Below are positions 35,530-44,558 of a DNA stretch of 64,000 nt, piece by piece (within the stretch, counting starts at the first letter, position 1; every line of letters starts with the position of its first letter). Origin of the DNA: Sandaracinus sp. (GTDB taxonomy: Bacteria; Myxococcota_A; Polyangia; Polyangiales; Houyiibacteriaceae); assembly GCA_020633125.1 (NCBI GenBank), contig JACKEH010000002.1, positions 1-64,000 of the forward strand, in the 5' to 3' direction. Below the pieces are notes generated by a model that saw nothing but the letters and a program-made list of their open reading frames with translations, was not told the origin of the DNA and searched no databases. The position numbers and the translations under genes are program-made.

Positions 35530-35682
35530 GCGATGACGCGAAGGGTGCTTTCGATCGGTCCCCTTCCGAAGGCCCCCGTGAGCCCGGCGAAGCTCAGACC
35601 GGATTTGGTCGAGCTCGGCGAAGTGGTCGAACCGCGAGGGGGCGGATTCTCCGATGCGCCATCGACACGAAGCCAGCCGTGC

Positions 35683-36213
35683 TCAGCCAGGTCCGCAGTC
35701 GTTGCAGTCGCTGCCGTAGGTGCACAGCGACGTGATCGATCCCGGGCGACCGTCGTCGCACTCGCCGTCGTTCGCGTGGCGGCACGTGTTCACGCAGCCT
35801 TGGCGTTGAACCTGAACGCCCGCCGCGCCGCAGTCGTTGCAGTCGGTTCCATAGGCGCAGAGCGACGTGTGTGCGCCGGGACGACCGTCGTCGCACTCGC
35901 TGTCGTTCGCGTAACGGCAGGTGTTCGTGCACGCGCTCGCCGACTGCGGCTGGGGCCCGGACACGATGCGGGGCCCTTGCGGGACCGGCTGATGAACCTG
36001 CACCACCTGCGGTTGCTGAACCTGCGGCTGGACCTGCACCACCTGCGGCTGCGAATCCGGAACCGCGAAGGGATCGTTCGGATCGCCGACCACGACCGTC
36101 GGCTGCTCGGCCGGCTGCTGCACCAGCACGACCTCCGTCTCCATCGGCTCGTCGTAGTAGGCCGGAGAGCACGCGCCGAGCGCGAGAACCAGAGCGAGAC
36201 GGAGTGCGCGCAT
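35683..36213 (-). CDS. lipoprotein with two Cys-rich (NTCRxANDxECDDG) repeats
   Basis: Leader MRALRLALVLALGAC with lipobox LGAC, then a Gln/Pro/Val-rich linker of about 75 residues, then two near-identical 35-residue domains. Each reads C-x-NTCR-(Y/H)-AND-x-ECDDGRPG followed by SLC, YG-(T/S)-DCNDCG, giving six cysteines per domain. The Asp pattern suggests calcium binding. Such modules are common on myxobacterial surface proteins; function unknown. Confidence 0.8.
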   Translation of the reverse strand: MRALRLALVLALGACSPAYYDEPMETEVVLVQQPAEQPTVVVGDPNDPFAVPDSQPQVVQVQPQVQQPQVVQVHQPVPQGPRIVSGPQPQSASACTNTCRYANDSECDDGRPGAHTSLCAYGTDCNDCGAAGVQVQRQGCVNTCRHANDGECDDGRPGSITSLCTYGSDCNDCGPG

Positions 36214-36324
36214 ACGAGGCTACCTACGAGGGCCGGCGCGGGATCCTTCCCGCGCCGGAAAGCATAGCCGACCAAAAGCGCGTCGGTGGCCAGGCAAACC
36301 CGTTCTCGTCGGCGCCTCGTGGCT

Positions 36325-36534
36325 TCAGGCGCTCGCTTCGTACCCGGCCTCGCTCACCGCTTCGACGAGCGCGGCTGACGTGGCGGGTGCGTCGAACTCG
36401 ACCTCGGCCCGGTGCCCCTCGAGCGACACCGTGACCGACGCGACGCCTTCGACCGCACGAAGCGCCTTGTCGACCCGCGACACGCAATGGCCACACGTCA
36501 TGCCCTTCACATCCAAAACGAGTCGGTTCGTCAT
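36325..36534 (-). CDS. heavy-metal-associated (HMA) domain protein, CopZ-like
   Basis: A single 69-residue HMA domain with the metal site GMTCGHC at residues 11-17 and the usual beta-alpha-beta-beta-alpha-beta layout (VSLEGHRAEVEFD, ALVEAVSEAGYEA). It would carry Cu(I) or a similar ion to a transporter; no P-type ATPase gene is adjacent. ATG 36534 has a purine-rich leader. Confidence 0.9.
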   Translation of the reverse strand: MTNRLVLDVKGMTCGHCVSRVDKALRAVEGVASVTVSLEGHRAEVEFDAPATSAALVEAVSEAGYEASA

Positions 36535-36693
36535 GATCGTCTCCTTCGCGCCATGTCGCCGGCGCCGCGCATGTCAAAGCGTTCGTCCGATCGACGCGCG
36601 CGGCGCGCGGGTCTTACGAGCTTTCGGTCCTACCTCGTGTCCACGGTCGACGCGAGCGCTCGACAGGCGCGCGGTCCCACGCATGCTCGCCAG

Positions 36694-37395
36694 GTGAAGC
36701 TCCGGATCGTCCCCGACCGACTCGTGGTCAGCGAGGTCTTCGACAGCGTTCAAGGCGAAGGTCCCTCGACCGGGGTTCCCAGCACCTTCCTGCGTCTCGG
36801 ACTCTGCAACCTGGCGTGTGTCTGGTGCGATACCGCGTACACCTGGGACGCCCGCCGCTTCGACCTCCAGGACGAGCTTCGGTCTCGGTCGCTCGAGGAG
36901 GTCGCCGAAGACCTGGCGCAACGCGCACTGAAGAACCTCGTGCTCACGGGCGGCGAACCACTGCTCCAAGCCGACGCCCTCGACGCCCTCGTCCCGACCC
37001 TCACGCAGCGTATCGAGGTCGAGACCGCCGGAACGCTCGCGCCCTCCCCCACCCTGCTCGCACACGTCGCGCAGTGGAACGTCTCGCCGAAGCTCGCCTC
37101 GAGCGGCAACGCGGTGAGCAAGCGACGGAGGGACGACGTGCTCTCGACCTTCGCGTCCATCGACCACGCTTACTTCAAGCTCGTGATCGCAGACGACACC
37201 GACCTCGAGGAAGCCCGCGAGCTCCTCGACGTACATGGTGTTCCCCGCGAGCGGACCTGGCTGATGCCCGAAGGCACGACCCCGGAGCGCATCGCGGAAC
37301 GCGGCCGGTGGCTGGCCGACGTCTGCACCCGCGAAGGCTTTCGCCTCGGCACGCGCCTTCACGTCGTGCTCTGGGGCGACCGCCGCGGGGTCTGA
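36694..37395 (+). CDS. queE: 7-carboxy-7-deazaguanine synthase
   Basis: A short radical-SAM enzyme of 233 residues. SEVFDSVQGEGPSTGVPSTF is the family N-terminus, CNLACVWCDTAYTWD supplies the three cluster cysteines with the W-C-D-T context of QueE, and LVLTGGEPLLQ binds SAM. It forms the deazapurine ring in queuosine biosynthesis. GTG 36694 is the only sensible start. Other que genes are not in the window. Confidence 0.9.
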   Translation: MKLRIVPDRLVVSEVFDSVQGEGPSTGVPSTFLRLGLCNLACVWCDTAYTWDARRFDLQDELRSRSLEEVAEDLAQRALKNLVLTGGEPLLQADALDALVPTLTQRIEVETAGTLAPSPTLLAHVAQWNVSPKLASSGNAVSKRRRDDVLSTFASIDHAYFKLVIADDTDLEEARELLDVHGVPRERTWLMPEGTTPERIAERGRWLADVCTREGFRLGTRLHVVLWGDRRGV

Positions 37396-37431
37396 CGAAC
37401 GCCGCACGGCCGCGGAGGCCGAGAGGGACGG

Positions 37432-37466
37432 AAGAAGAAAGGCCGACCCGAAGGCCGGCCTCTCTT
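37432..37466. terminator. bidirectional terminator between queE and the LTD lipoprotein gene
   Basis: GGCCGACC and GGCCGGCC (37441-37460) form an 8-bp stem with one mismatch around a CGAA tetraloop. A-rich sequence on the left and TCTCTT on the right serve as T-tracts for both directions. Confidence 0.65.
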
Positions 37467-37483
37467 CACGATTCACCGATGGC

Positions 37484-40006
37484 TCAGGGGCAGACCGAGT
37501 TCGCGGCACCCGGGGTACCGAGATCGGGATTCGTCCCGCTGATCGCGACCGTCGAAGTGCACCAGGCCGCCGCCATGTTGCTCGCCGCCGAAGTGAGCAT
37601 CGTCGGGTTGAGCTGCATCGACGCACCCGCGGGGTCGGGCCACATGGGGCCGCCATCGTAGGCCGCGCGAACGATCTCCGTGCCACCCGCCGTCGCCAAG
37701 ACGACCTCGTCATCCCCGTTCGCGAGGGTGAACGAAGCGTATTGGTACGCGACCGGAACTCCGCCGTTCGTCGCCATCATCGCGTTGATCCCGAGCACGA
37801 TGTACGCGCCCGGCGCGACCAGCAGCGGGCCGCCGGCGTCGATGGTGTGGGAGTCCGCCCCATCGTCGCGCAGAACCAGACCGTTGAGGTCGAGGGTGTT
37901 GCCCGACGCGTTGTAGAACTCGACGTACTCGCCCTGACCGTCCGCGGTCGCCGTCGGATTCTGCATGATCTCCGAGATCACCAGGTCGCCCGGCGTGGGA
38001 ACGACACCACCGACCATGAAGCCATTGAACATCGCCATGTTCATCGCCCCGATGGCGGTGCCCGTGGTGTTGGTCACGCCAGTGACCGTCACGGTGTAGG
38101 TCGTGCCGGCCGTCTGCATGCTCGTGGTGACCGTCGCGGTGAGGCCGTCGCCCGAGAGCGTGACCGCCGAGGCCGTGAGGCCGTCCGAGAAGGCGAAGTC
38201 GCCGACCGCGACGGTGCCCGCGTCGAGCGCCATCGAGAAGACGATCGTGACCTCGGTCGCGCTCGTCGCGGCTGCGCTGACGACCGCCGGCTCGGGCGGC
38301 GTGCAATCTGCGTTCGCCGCACCCGGGGTACCGCGACGGGTCGTGTCCGGACCGTACGTCACGTCCGACGCCGTGAGGCACCAGCTCCCGCCGGCGTCAT
38401 TCGACGTCGCGTCGAGCAGGTCGTTGCTGAGCTGGACGCTCACACCGTCCGTGCTCGGGGGCCACATGCCTCCCGAGGCGTACGTCACGGTGTCGATCAC
38501 GGTAGCGGCGCACGTCAGCGTCAGGGCCTCACCACCATTTCCGAGACCGAACGTCGTCCAGGTCACGTCGGGCGAAGCCTCCGAGGTCGCGCCGCCGACG
38601 ACCAGGTAGTCGCCCGCCGCGATCACCACGTTCCCGAAGGTCACGATGTCCGAAGCACCTCCGCCGTTGAGGATGCAGCCGAGAAGCTGACGGTCCACCG
38701 AGCCGACGTTGTGCAGCTCGATCCACTCGTCGGCACCCGAGCCGACCGCGTTGTAGGTGATCTCGGAGATGATGACCTCGCCGACCATCGGACCGACCTC
38801 GGGGCCGAGCGCCTCGAACATCGCGGTGTTGGCCGCGGTGTCGATGCCGTCGGCGGTGATCGCGTCTTCGACGCCCGTGACCGTCACCGTGTAGGTGGTG
38901 CCGTTCGTCATCGCGCCGACCGTGACCGTCGCGCTGCGACCGTCGGCGGCAACCGTGACCGCGCTCGCCGTCAGACCGGCTCCACCGGTGAACGCGAAGT
39001 CCTCCGGCATGACGGTCGCCGGATCCAGCGGGCGCGAGAAGCTCACGACGACCGTGGTAGCCGACGTCGCCACCGCGCCGGTCACCTGCGGCAGCGGACA
39101 CGAGCTCACGACGAGATCGCTCTCGCGGTAGCCCATGAACTGCGCGCGGTTGGTGGTCGCGTTCGCGAAGCGCCAGAGCGGCGAGGGTCCGACCGCGACG
39201 ACGCAGCCCGGCTCGAGCGCCAGGTTGGCGATGAAGGCGTCGGGTACACGAAGCTGGAGGCTCGTGTCACCGGTCAGGCCAGTCGTGTCGACCGGGAAGG
39301 CACGGTGACCCGTGCCACTGAAGGTGTCGGCACCCGCGAGCGTGACGTTGGCGAAGACGTATTCGCTCTCGTAGTCGCCCGTGGCGGACACGAGGTCGGT
39401 CGCTGCAGTGACGTCCTGCATGAGCGTCGAGACGTCCGCACCCGTCGCACTGCGCGAGAGCGTGTCGATCGCCGTGACGTGCAGCATGCCGCCGACCGTG
39501 GCGGTGGTGGTCACGTTGAACGTGACCGTGTCGCCGACCGCGAGGGCGGGCGTGAGCGTCGACGGATCGATCGCGACGAAGAGCGCCGGACCGGCCGCCG
39601 CCGACTGCACGAAGAAACCCGCCGGGTCGCTGCCGAGCATCGGCCGCGTGTAGGTGAGGGTCGCGTCGGCCACCGTGATGGCGGGGTCGAGGGTTCCGGG
39701 CGTCGCGGCCCGAACCGCGTCGATGCCCGAGGCCGTCATCCCCCCGTCAGTCCCGCCGTCAGTCCCGCCGTCTTCCATGCCGGCGTCCGTTCCGCCGTCA
39801 TCCATGCCGGCGTCGTCCATGCCAGCGTCGTCCATGCCGCCGCCGTCGGTGCCGGCGTCGCTGCCGCCATCGACGGTGCCGGAGTCGCGACCAGCGTCGC
39901 GGCCCGCGTCGCCCATGCCCGAGTCCGGGGTCATCACGTCGTCATCGCCACAGCCCACGCCGATCGCGAGCGCGGCGAGCACGATGAGCCATTGAGTGCG
40001 TTTCAT
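37484..40006 (-). CDS. large lipoprotein with lamin-tail (LTD) and bacterial Ig-like domains
   Basis: ATG 40006 gives leader MKRTQWLIVLAALAIGVGC. Next comes an Asp/Gly/Met linker of about 60 residues (repeats of DAGMDD and DGGTDGG), an OB-like region, then two pairs of an Ig-like domain (VSFSRPLDPATV and VFSMALDAGTV, each ending TYTVTVTGV) and an LTD domain (GEVIISEITYNA and GDLVISEIMQNP). Total 840 residues. LTD domains occur in secreted bacterial proteins and nucleases; no nuclease domain is present. Probably a surface adhesin-like protein. Confidence 0.85.
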   Translation of the reverse strand: MKRTQWLIVLAALAIGVGCGDDDVMTPDSGMGDAGRDAGRDSGTVDGGSDAGTDGGGMDDAGMDDAGMDDGGTDAGMEDGGTDGGTDGGMTASGIDAVRAATPGTLDPAITVADATLTYTRPMLGSDPAGFFVQSAAAGPALFVAIDPSTLTPALAVGDTVTFNVTTTATVGGMLHVTAIDTLSRSATGADVSTLMQDVTAATDLVSATGDYESEYVFANVTLAGADTFSGTGHRAFPVDTTGLTGDTSLQLRVPDAFIANLALEPGCVVAVGPSPLWRFANATTNRAQFMGYRESDLVVSSCPLPQVTGAVATSATTVVVSFSRPLDPATVMPEDFAFTGGAGLTASAVTVAADGRSATVTVGAMTNGTTYTVTVTGVEDAITADGIDTAANTAMFEALGPEVGPMVGEVIISEITYNAVGSGADEWIELHNVGSVDRQLLGCILNGGGASDIVTFGNVVIAAGDYLVVGGATSEASPDVTWTTFGLGNGGEALTLTCAATVIDTVTYASGGMWPPSTDGVSVQLSNDLLDATSNDAGGSWCLTASDVTYGPDTTRRGTPGAANADCTPPEPAVVSAAATSATEVTIVFSMALDAGTVAVGDFAFSDGLTASAVTLSGDGLTATVTTSMQTAGTTYTVTVTGVTNTTGTAIGAMNMAMFNGFMVGGVVPTPGDLVISEIMQNPTATADGQGEYVEFYNASGNTLDLNGLVLRDDGADSHTIDAGGPLLVAPGAYIVLGINAMMATNGGVPVAYQYASFTLANGDDEVVLATAGGTEIVRAAYDGGPMWPDPAGASMQLNPTMLTSAASNMAAAWCTSTVAISGTNPDLGTPGAANSVCP

Positions 40007-40241
40007 CTGCTGCTCTCCTCGAGTCCCAGCGCGGCGTGAGGAAGAGGTGGCTCTTCCACGGAACGCGGCGCGATCCATCGGCTGGAGGCTGTCATCCGGG
40101 TGGGGGAGCGTCAAACGCCGCCGAAGAACGGGTTCGAGTTTCACGATCCCGTCACTCCCGGTCGTTCGAGGTATCGCGCCGGGCCCGCTCGGTATCACCG
40201 TCGGTGCCGCTGAAAATTCGGTGTCTCATCTAGAGAGAATT

Positions 40242-40259
40242 TGAGTCAAAAGTGACTCA
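40242..40259. promoter_or_regulatory. perfect inverted repeat TGAGTCA-N4-TGACTCA
   Basis: Seven-base perfect arms separated by AAAG lie in the most AT-rich part of the gap between bioD and the LTD lipoprotein gene, about 235 bp upstream of the latter's start. The form suits a dimeric regulator. No regulator gene is adjacent. Confidence 0.4.
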
Positions 40260-40318
40260 TATCATTCCGAGATCTGCCAGGAAGAGTTCCGAGTCCAACC
40301 ACTCCGGGGTACCGCCGT

Positions 40319-40981
40319 TCAACCCAGGAGCCCGAAAAGACTGGGGGCCGACGCCTCGACGGCATCCGCCAGCGCGTCGTCGTCCTCGACGGCTGCGACG
40401 AAGGGTAAGACCACACACGCCCGACCGAGCTTCTGGTTCAGCACGAGAGCGTTGGTTCGCGCGCTCGCGTCCGGCTCGGCAACGCCCCGCAGCACGAGCT
40501 CGGCTTCGAGGGCTCGTGCCTTCACCGCATCCCAGGCCGTGAGAGCAAACGAGAGAACACCGAGGGTGTCGGGGGCGACGAGCAGAACCTTCGCGCCCAA
40601 CTCGACGGCGAGGTCGAGGATCTCGCGCTCGGGGTCGATCGGGACCCGCGGACCCCCGGCCCCTTCGACCAAGGTCACGACGTGTCGGTCCGCGAGCGAA
40701 CGAAGCCCGTCGACGATGTGCTCCCAGGCCGGCGCGGGCTCTCCCATCAAGGTGGCGGCCCACGGCGCCACGGGGGCCGAGGCGCGGTACCACGGACCCG
40801 GCGCGGCAACCCCCGCCGCTCGCTCGAGCGCGGCCGCGTCCTCCGCGACCTGGTCCACGCCCGTCTCGAAAGGTTTCACCGCCACCACGTCGACACCACG
40901 CCGGCGCAGCGCTCGGGCGAGGCCTCGGGTGAACGCCGTCTTGCCCGCGTCGGTGCCAGTGGCGGTCACCAAGACGATCAT
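40319..40981 (-). CDS. bioD: dethiobiotin synthetase
   Basis: A 220-residue P-loop enzyme. MIVLVTATGTDAGKTAFTRGL is the family P-loop, AVKPFETGVD the Lys/substrate segment and VEGAGGPRVPI the switch motif. It closes the ureido ring of dethiobiotin from DAPA, CO2 and ATP. The start ATG overlaps the bioF stop (ATGA), so both are translated together; the biotin genes bioA/bioB are not in the window. Confidence 0.92.
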   Translation of the reverse strand: MIVLVTATGTDAGKTAFTRGLARALRRRGVDVVAVKPFETGVDQVAEDAAALERAAGVAAPGPWYRASAPVAPWAATLMGEPAPAWEHIVDGLRSLADRHVVTLVEGAGGPRVPIDPEREILDLAVELGAKVLLVAPDTLGVLSFALTAWDAVKARALEAELVLRGVAEPDASARTNALVLNQKLGRACVVLPFVAAVEDDDALADAVEASAPSLFGLLG

Positions 40982-42117
40982 CGTTCGATCCGTCGCGCGG
41001 CCTCGAGGACCTGGTCGAGGTGGCTGGAGGTGTGGGTGGCCATCGGAGTGAGACGAAGGCGCGCGGTGCCGACGGGCACGGTCGGAGGGCGAATCGCGAG
41101 ACCGAGAATGCCCTCGTCCGCCAGCTTCGCGGAGGTCGTGAGCGCGGCCTCGTTGCTGCCCAGGATCCAAGGGACGATCGGCGAGTCACCGGGGCTCTCG
41201 AAGCCGAGCGCTCGCAGACCCGTTCGAAGCCGGGTCGCGTGGGCGTGCAGCTGGGCGCGGCGGTCGTCCGCGGCTCGAACCTGTCGAATCGCCGCCCGTA
41301 GAACCGGGAGCAAGGCGGCGGGATAGGCGGTCGAGTAGACGAAGCTTCGGGCGACGTTGAGGAGCCATTCTCGAAGCGCCGACGAACCCGCCACGAAGGC
41401 CCCGGCGACACCGAAGGCTTTGCCCAGGGTTCCAACGAGCACGTCGGGCTCGACACCGAGCTCCGCACACAAGCCCGCCCCGGCGGGCCCGTACACGCCC
41501 ACCGTGTGGGCCTCGTCGACGTAGAGCCAGGCGCCGTGGGTCTGGCAGAGCTCCGCGAGGGCCCGGAGCGGCGCGCGGTCACCGTCCATCGAGAAGACGG
41601 CGTCGGTGACCACGAGCACCCGGCCCGCGGCGGGTCGGTCACGCAAGAGCCGCTCGAGGGCTTCCAGGTCCGCGTGGGGGAAGATGCGAACCTTGGCGCG
41701 GGAGAGCCGGCAGCCGTCGATCAGACTGGCGTGGTTCAGCTCGTCGCTGAGGATCAAATCCTCGGGGCCGACCAGCGCGGGAACGGTGCCGACGTTTGCG
41801 GCGTAGCCCGAAGAGAAGAGGAGCGACGCGGGACGTGCGACGAGCGCCGCGAGGGCCGCCTCGACCTCTTCGTGGGCCTTCAGGTGGCCGACGATCAAGC
41901 GGCTCGCCGGGGCTCCGGCCGCGGTCGCCTCTCGGAGGGCATCCCGAAGCGCGGGCTCGGCGGCCAGCCCGAGGTAGTCGTTCGACGAGAAGTTGAGGAA
42001 GTCGCGCCCTTCGTGGCGGACCGTGGGGCCGACGTCTTCGAGAGGACGCAAGACCCGAAGGAGCCCCGCCTCCCTTCGGGCGTGCAGGCGAGAGCGAAGG
42101 TGGTCGTCGAGAGACAC
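40978..42117 (-). CDS. bioF: 8-amino-7-oxononanoate synthase
   Basis: A PLP-dependent alpha-oxoamine synthase of 379 residues. FSSNDYLGLA, LFSSGYAANVG, DELNHASLIDG, TDAVFSMDGD, VDEAHTVGVYGPAG and the Schiff-base lysine in GTLGKAFGVAG are all present. It condenses pimeloyl-ACP/CoA with alanine in biotin synthesis. The start is GTG 42117. It forms an operon with bioD. Confidence 0.93.
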   Translation of the reverse strand: MSLDDHLRSRLHARREAGLLRVLRPLEDVGPTVRHEGRDFLNFSSNDYLGLAAEPALRDALREATAAGAPASRLIVGHLKAHEEVEAALAALVARPASLLFSSGYAANVGTVPALVGPEDLILSDELNHASLIDGCRLSRAKVRIFPHADLEALERLLRDRPAAGRVLVVTDAVFSMDGDRAPLRALAELCQTHGAWLYVDEAHTVGVYGPAGAGLCAELGVEPDVLVGTLGKAFGVAGAFVAGSSALREWLLNVARSFVYSTAYPAALLPVLRAAIRQVRAADDRRAQLHAHATRLRTGLRALGFESPGDSPIVPWILGSNEAALTTSAKLADEGILGLAIRPPTVPVGTARLRLTPMATHTSSHLDQVLEAARRIER

Positions 42118-42256
42118 GGAGACCGTCTCGTAGCACCTCGATGCGCCGTGTGCCTCGGGAGGGAAGCCGGCTCGAGCACGCCTTTCTCGTTCCTGGGCTG
42201 AGAACTCGGGGCCGGCCCCAGATGGAGCCCAAAACCCAGAACTCGCCAGAGCCTGA

Positions 42257-42347
42257 AGCCGGAACCCAGAGCCGGAACCCAGAGCCGGAACCCAGAGCCG
42301 GAACCCAGAGCCGGAACCCAGAGCCGGAACCCAGAGCCGGAACCCAG
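42257..42347. repeat. minisatellite: seven copies of a 13-bp unit
   Basis: AGCCGGAACCCAG is repeated seven times without interruption. Degenerate relatives (GGAGCCTGAACCCAG, GGAACCCGGAG) continue on both sides over about 42225-42450. The unit length is not a multiple of three and the region lies outside genes, between bioF and the parS sites. Confidence 0.9.
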
Positions 42348-42569
42348 AGCCGACGGTGCCTGGAAGCTGGTGCCTGGAAGCCGGTGCCTGGAGCGAACCA
42401 GGAGCCTGAACCCAGAGCTTGGAGCCTGAAACTTGGAACCCGGAGCGTGGAGCGAAGCCGGCGCCTAGCCTGGAGCAGGAGACCTCGGCCCCGCGCAGAG
42501 GCGCGCGCAGAACCCAAGCGCGGCTGGCAATCGAGCGAAACGCTGGATCGGGCAGATTGGACCCTTCTC

Positions 42570-42585
42570 CGTTTCACGTGAAACG
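42570..42585. other. parS: parS centromere site 1
   Basis: CGTTTCACGTGAAACG, the 14-bp ParB-binding palindrome GTTTCACGTGAAAC with one flanking base each side (consensus TGTTTCACGTGAAACA). ParB binds here to segregate the origin region. Confidence 0.9.
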
Positions 42586-42606
42586 GAGCGCCGCCCTGCC
42601 CCACAC

Positions 42607-42622
42607 CGTTTCACGTGAAACG
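42607..42622. other. parS: parS centromere site 2
   Basis: The same 16-base palindrome as site 1, 37 bp downstream and 94 bp before the DnaJ-type gene. Confidence 0.9.
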
Positions 42623-42653
42623 CAGCCTCACGTGATGCAGTGCCCGTCCACGT

Positions 42654-42675
42654 CGTGGGGGCCTCAGCCCCCACG
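42654..42675 (+). promoter_or_regulatory. leader hairpin upstream of the DnaJ-type gene
   Basis: CGTGGGGGC and GCCCCCACG form a perfect 9-bp stem around CTCA, ending 40 bp before ATG 42716. It could be a leader control element or the end of an upstream transcript; it has no U-tract. Confidence 0.35.
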
Positions 42676-42715
42676 AACCCATTGATCGTGGGCCCGCCTT
42701 GGTTATCCTCCCCAC

Positions 42716-43651
42716 ATGGCCGAACGCGACTTCTACAAGGCTCTCGAGGTCTCCCGCGCAGCGAGCGCGGATGAGATCAAGAAGGCCTACCGAAAGCTCG
42801 CGCGTGACCTTCACCCCGACCGGAACCCCGGCGACTCCGCCGCAGAGGAACGGTTCAAGGCCGTAGCCGAGGCCTACGGGGTCTTGTCGGACCCCAAGAA
42901 GAAGGCCCTCTACGACGAGTTCGGCGAAATCGGGCTCCGTGACGGGTTCGACCCCGAGGTGGCCCGCCGAGTCGGCGCCGCGGGTCCCACCGGCTTCGGA
43001 GGCGGCGGCTTCGGCTTCGACCCCTTCGGCGGGGGCGGAGGTGTCGGCTTCGACGTCGAGGAGATTCTCCGCCAGGCCCGGGGCCGAACCGCCCGCCAAC
43101 GCGTTCGCGACGTCGAAGCGGAGCTTCGCCTGGACTTCCTCGAGGCCCTTCGAGGCGGGGAGCACGAGCTCCACATCGGGGCGCCACCGGAGCAACGGCG
43201 TCTGAAGGTCCGAATCCCAGCCGGCATCCGCGACGGCGAGAAGCTCCGACTTCGCGGCCAGGGAAGTGTCGGTCGTCGGGGCGCCCCACCCGCGGACCTC
43301 GTCCTCACCATCCGCGTCCGTTCCCACCCCGACGTTTGGTACGAAGAAGACGGGCTCCATCTCCGCCTTCCGGTGCGGCCGCTCGAAGCCTACGACGGGG
43401 CGAAGGTTGGCGTGTCGACGCCACAGGGGAACGTCACCGTGCGGATCCCTCCAGGAAGCCGGTCGGGGCAGACCCTGCGCCTTCGGGGCAAGGGCGCCTC
43501 GCGTCGCGGCAGCGAGCCGGGCGACCTCTTCGTTCACCTCGAGCTTCAGGTTCCGACCCAAGGGGACGCCGAGCTTCGAAAGGCCCTCGAGGTCCTCGAC
43601 GCCGTACTTCCGGACGTGCGAGCCGCGGTACCGAAGCTCGACGGCACGTGA
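42716..43651 (+). CDS. DnaJ-domain co-chaperone (CbpA type)
   Basis: J domain at residues 1-70 with DFYKALEVSRAASADEIKKA and the HPD triad (ARDLHPDRNPG). A Gly/Phe-rich linker (residues 98-116) and two C-terminal substrate-binding domains (KVRIPAGIRDGEKLRLRGQG, VRIPPGSRSGQTLRLRGKG) follow; there is no zinc finger. It stimulates DnaK and delivers clients. It is flanked on both sides by parS sites, an unusual position. Confidence 0.9.
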   Translation: MAERDFYKALEVSRAASADEIKKAYRKLARDLHPDRNPGDSAAEERFKAVAEAYGVLSDPKKKALYDEFGEIGLRDGFDPEVARRVGAAGPTGFGGGGFGFDPFGGGGGVGFDVEEILRQARGRTARQRVRDVEAELRLDFLEALRGGEHELHIGAPPEQRRLKVRIPAGIRDGEKLRLRGQGSVGRRGAPPADLVLTIRVRSHPDVWYEEDGLHLRLPVRPLEAYDGAKVGVSTPQGNVTVRIPPGSRSGQTLRLRGKGASRRGSEPGDLFVHLELQVPTQGDAELRKALEVLDAVLPDVRAAVPKLDGT

Positions 43652-43719
43652 GCCACCACGCCTGAAGCCCAGCCGCGGCACTCGTCGAGGCCTTCTCGAG
43701 CCTCGAAACCCCGGCCTTT

Positions 43720-43735
43720 CGTTTCACGTGAAACG
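43720..43735. other. parS: parS centromere site 3
   Basis: The third exact copy of CGTTTCACGTGAAACG, about 1.1 kb from site 2, in the gap between the DnaJ-type gene and uppS. Confidence 0.9.
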
Positions 43736-43802
43736 TCCGGGAATGGCGCGCGAACCTTCACGCGTCCTTGAAGCCTCCCCCCCCTCGTGGTAGCGGCACC
43801 CA

Positions 43803-44558
43803 GTGGCTTCGGTCGATCTCCAGCGCCTTCCCCGCCACGTCGCCATCATCATGGATGGCAACGGTCGCTGGGCGCAGTCTCAAGGCCACCTTCGGACGCT
43901 CGGGCATCGCGAAGGCTCCCATGCCGTGCGCCGCATCGTCCGCGCCTCGCGCCGCCTCGGAATCGAAGCCCTGACGCTCTTCGCTTTCAGCGAACAGAAC
44001 TGGGAGCGCCCGGCCCCCGAGGTTCTCGCGCTGATGGAGCTCCTGCGCGACTACCTCGTCTCCGAGCGCGAAGAGCTGCTCGAGAACGGCATCCGCCTGC
44101 GTGCAGTGGGCCGCATCGACCGCTTGCCCGCCCTCGTCCGCGACGTCCTCGACCCCTTGATGGAAGAGACGGCGCCGTTGACTGGCATGACTCTCACCCT
44201 CGCCCTCTCCTACGGCGGCCGTGAGGAAATCGTCGACGCCGCTCGCCGCCTCGCCGAGCGTGCCCGCCGAGGCGACTTGGACCCGGGCGAGCTCGACGAG
44301 GCGCTCTTCGAAGCACACGTGCCTTCCGTCGACGTCGGCCGCGTGGACCTCTTGGTTCGCACCGGCGGCGAGCAGCGCATCAGCAACTTCCTCCTTTGGG
44401 GTGCCGCGTACGCCGAGCTCCACTTCACGGACCGGCTCTGGCCGGACTTCGACGAAGCGGACCTCTACGACGCCGTCGCCGCCTACCAGGGTCGTGACCG
44501 CCGCTTCGGCCGCGTGTCTTCGATCGACCACGAGCCGCATCCTCGAGCCGCGGAATGA
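43803..44558 (+). CDS. uppS: isoprenyl (undecaprenyl) diphosphate synthase
   Basis: A cis-prenyltransferase of 251 residues. HVAIIMDGNGRWA holds the catalytic Asp, then TLFAFSEQNWERP, and near the C-terminus VDLLVRTGGEQRISNFLLW and LHFTDRLWPDF. It extends FPP to the C55 lipid carrier for peptidoglycan. GTG 43803 is the start. It overlaps cdsA by 4 bp, the classical uppS-cdsA pair. Confidence 0.95.
   Translation: MASVDLQRLPRHVAIIMDGNGRWAQSQGHLRTLGHREGSHAVRRIVRASRRLGIEALTLFAFSEQNWERPAPEVLALMELLRDYLVSEREELLENGIRLRAVGRIDRLPALVRDVLDPLMEETAPLTGMTLTLALSYGGREEIVDAARRLAERARRGDLDPGELDEALFEAHVPSVDVGRVDLLVRTGGEQRISNFLLWGAAYAELHFTDRLWPDFDEADLYDAVAAYQGRDRRFGRVSSIDHEPHPRAAE

Noticed and set aside
42257..42347. 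CRISPR array
   Set aside because: The repeated unit is only 13 bp and directly contiguous, with no unique spacers and no cas genes nearby; it is a minisatellite.
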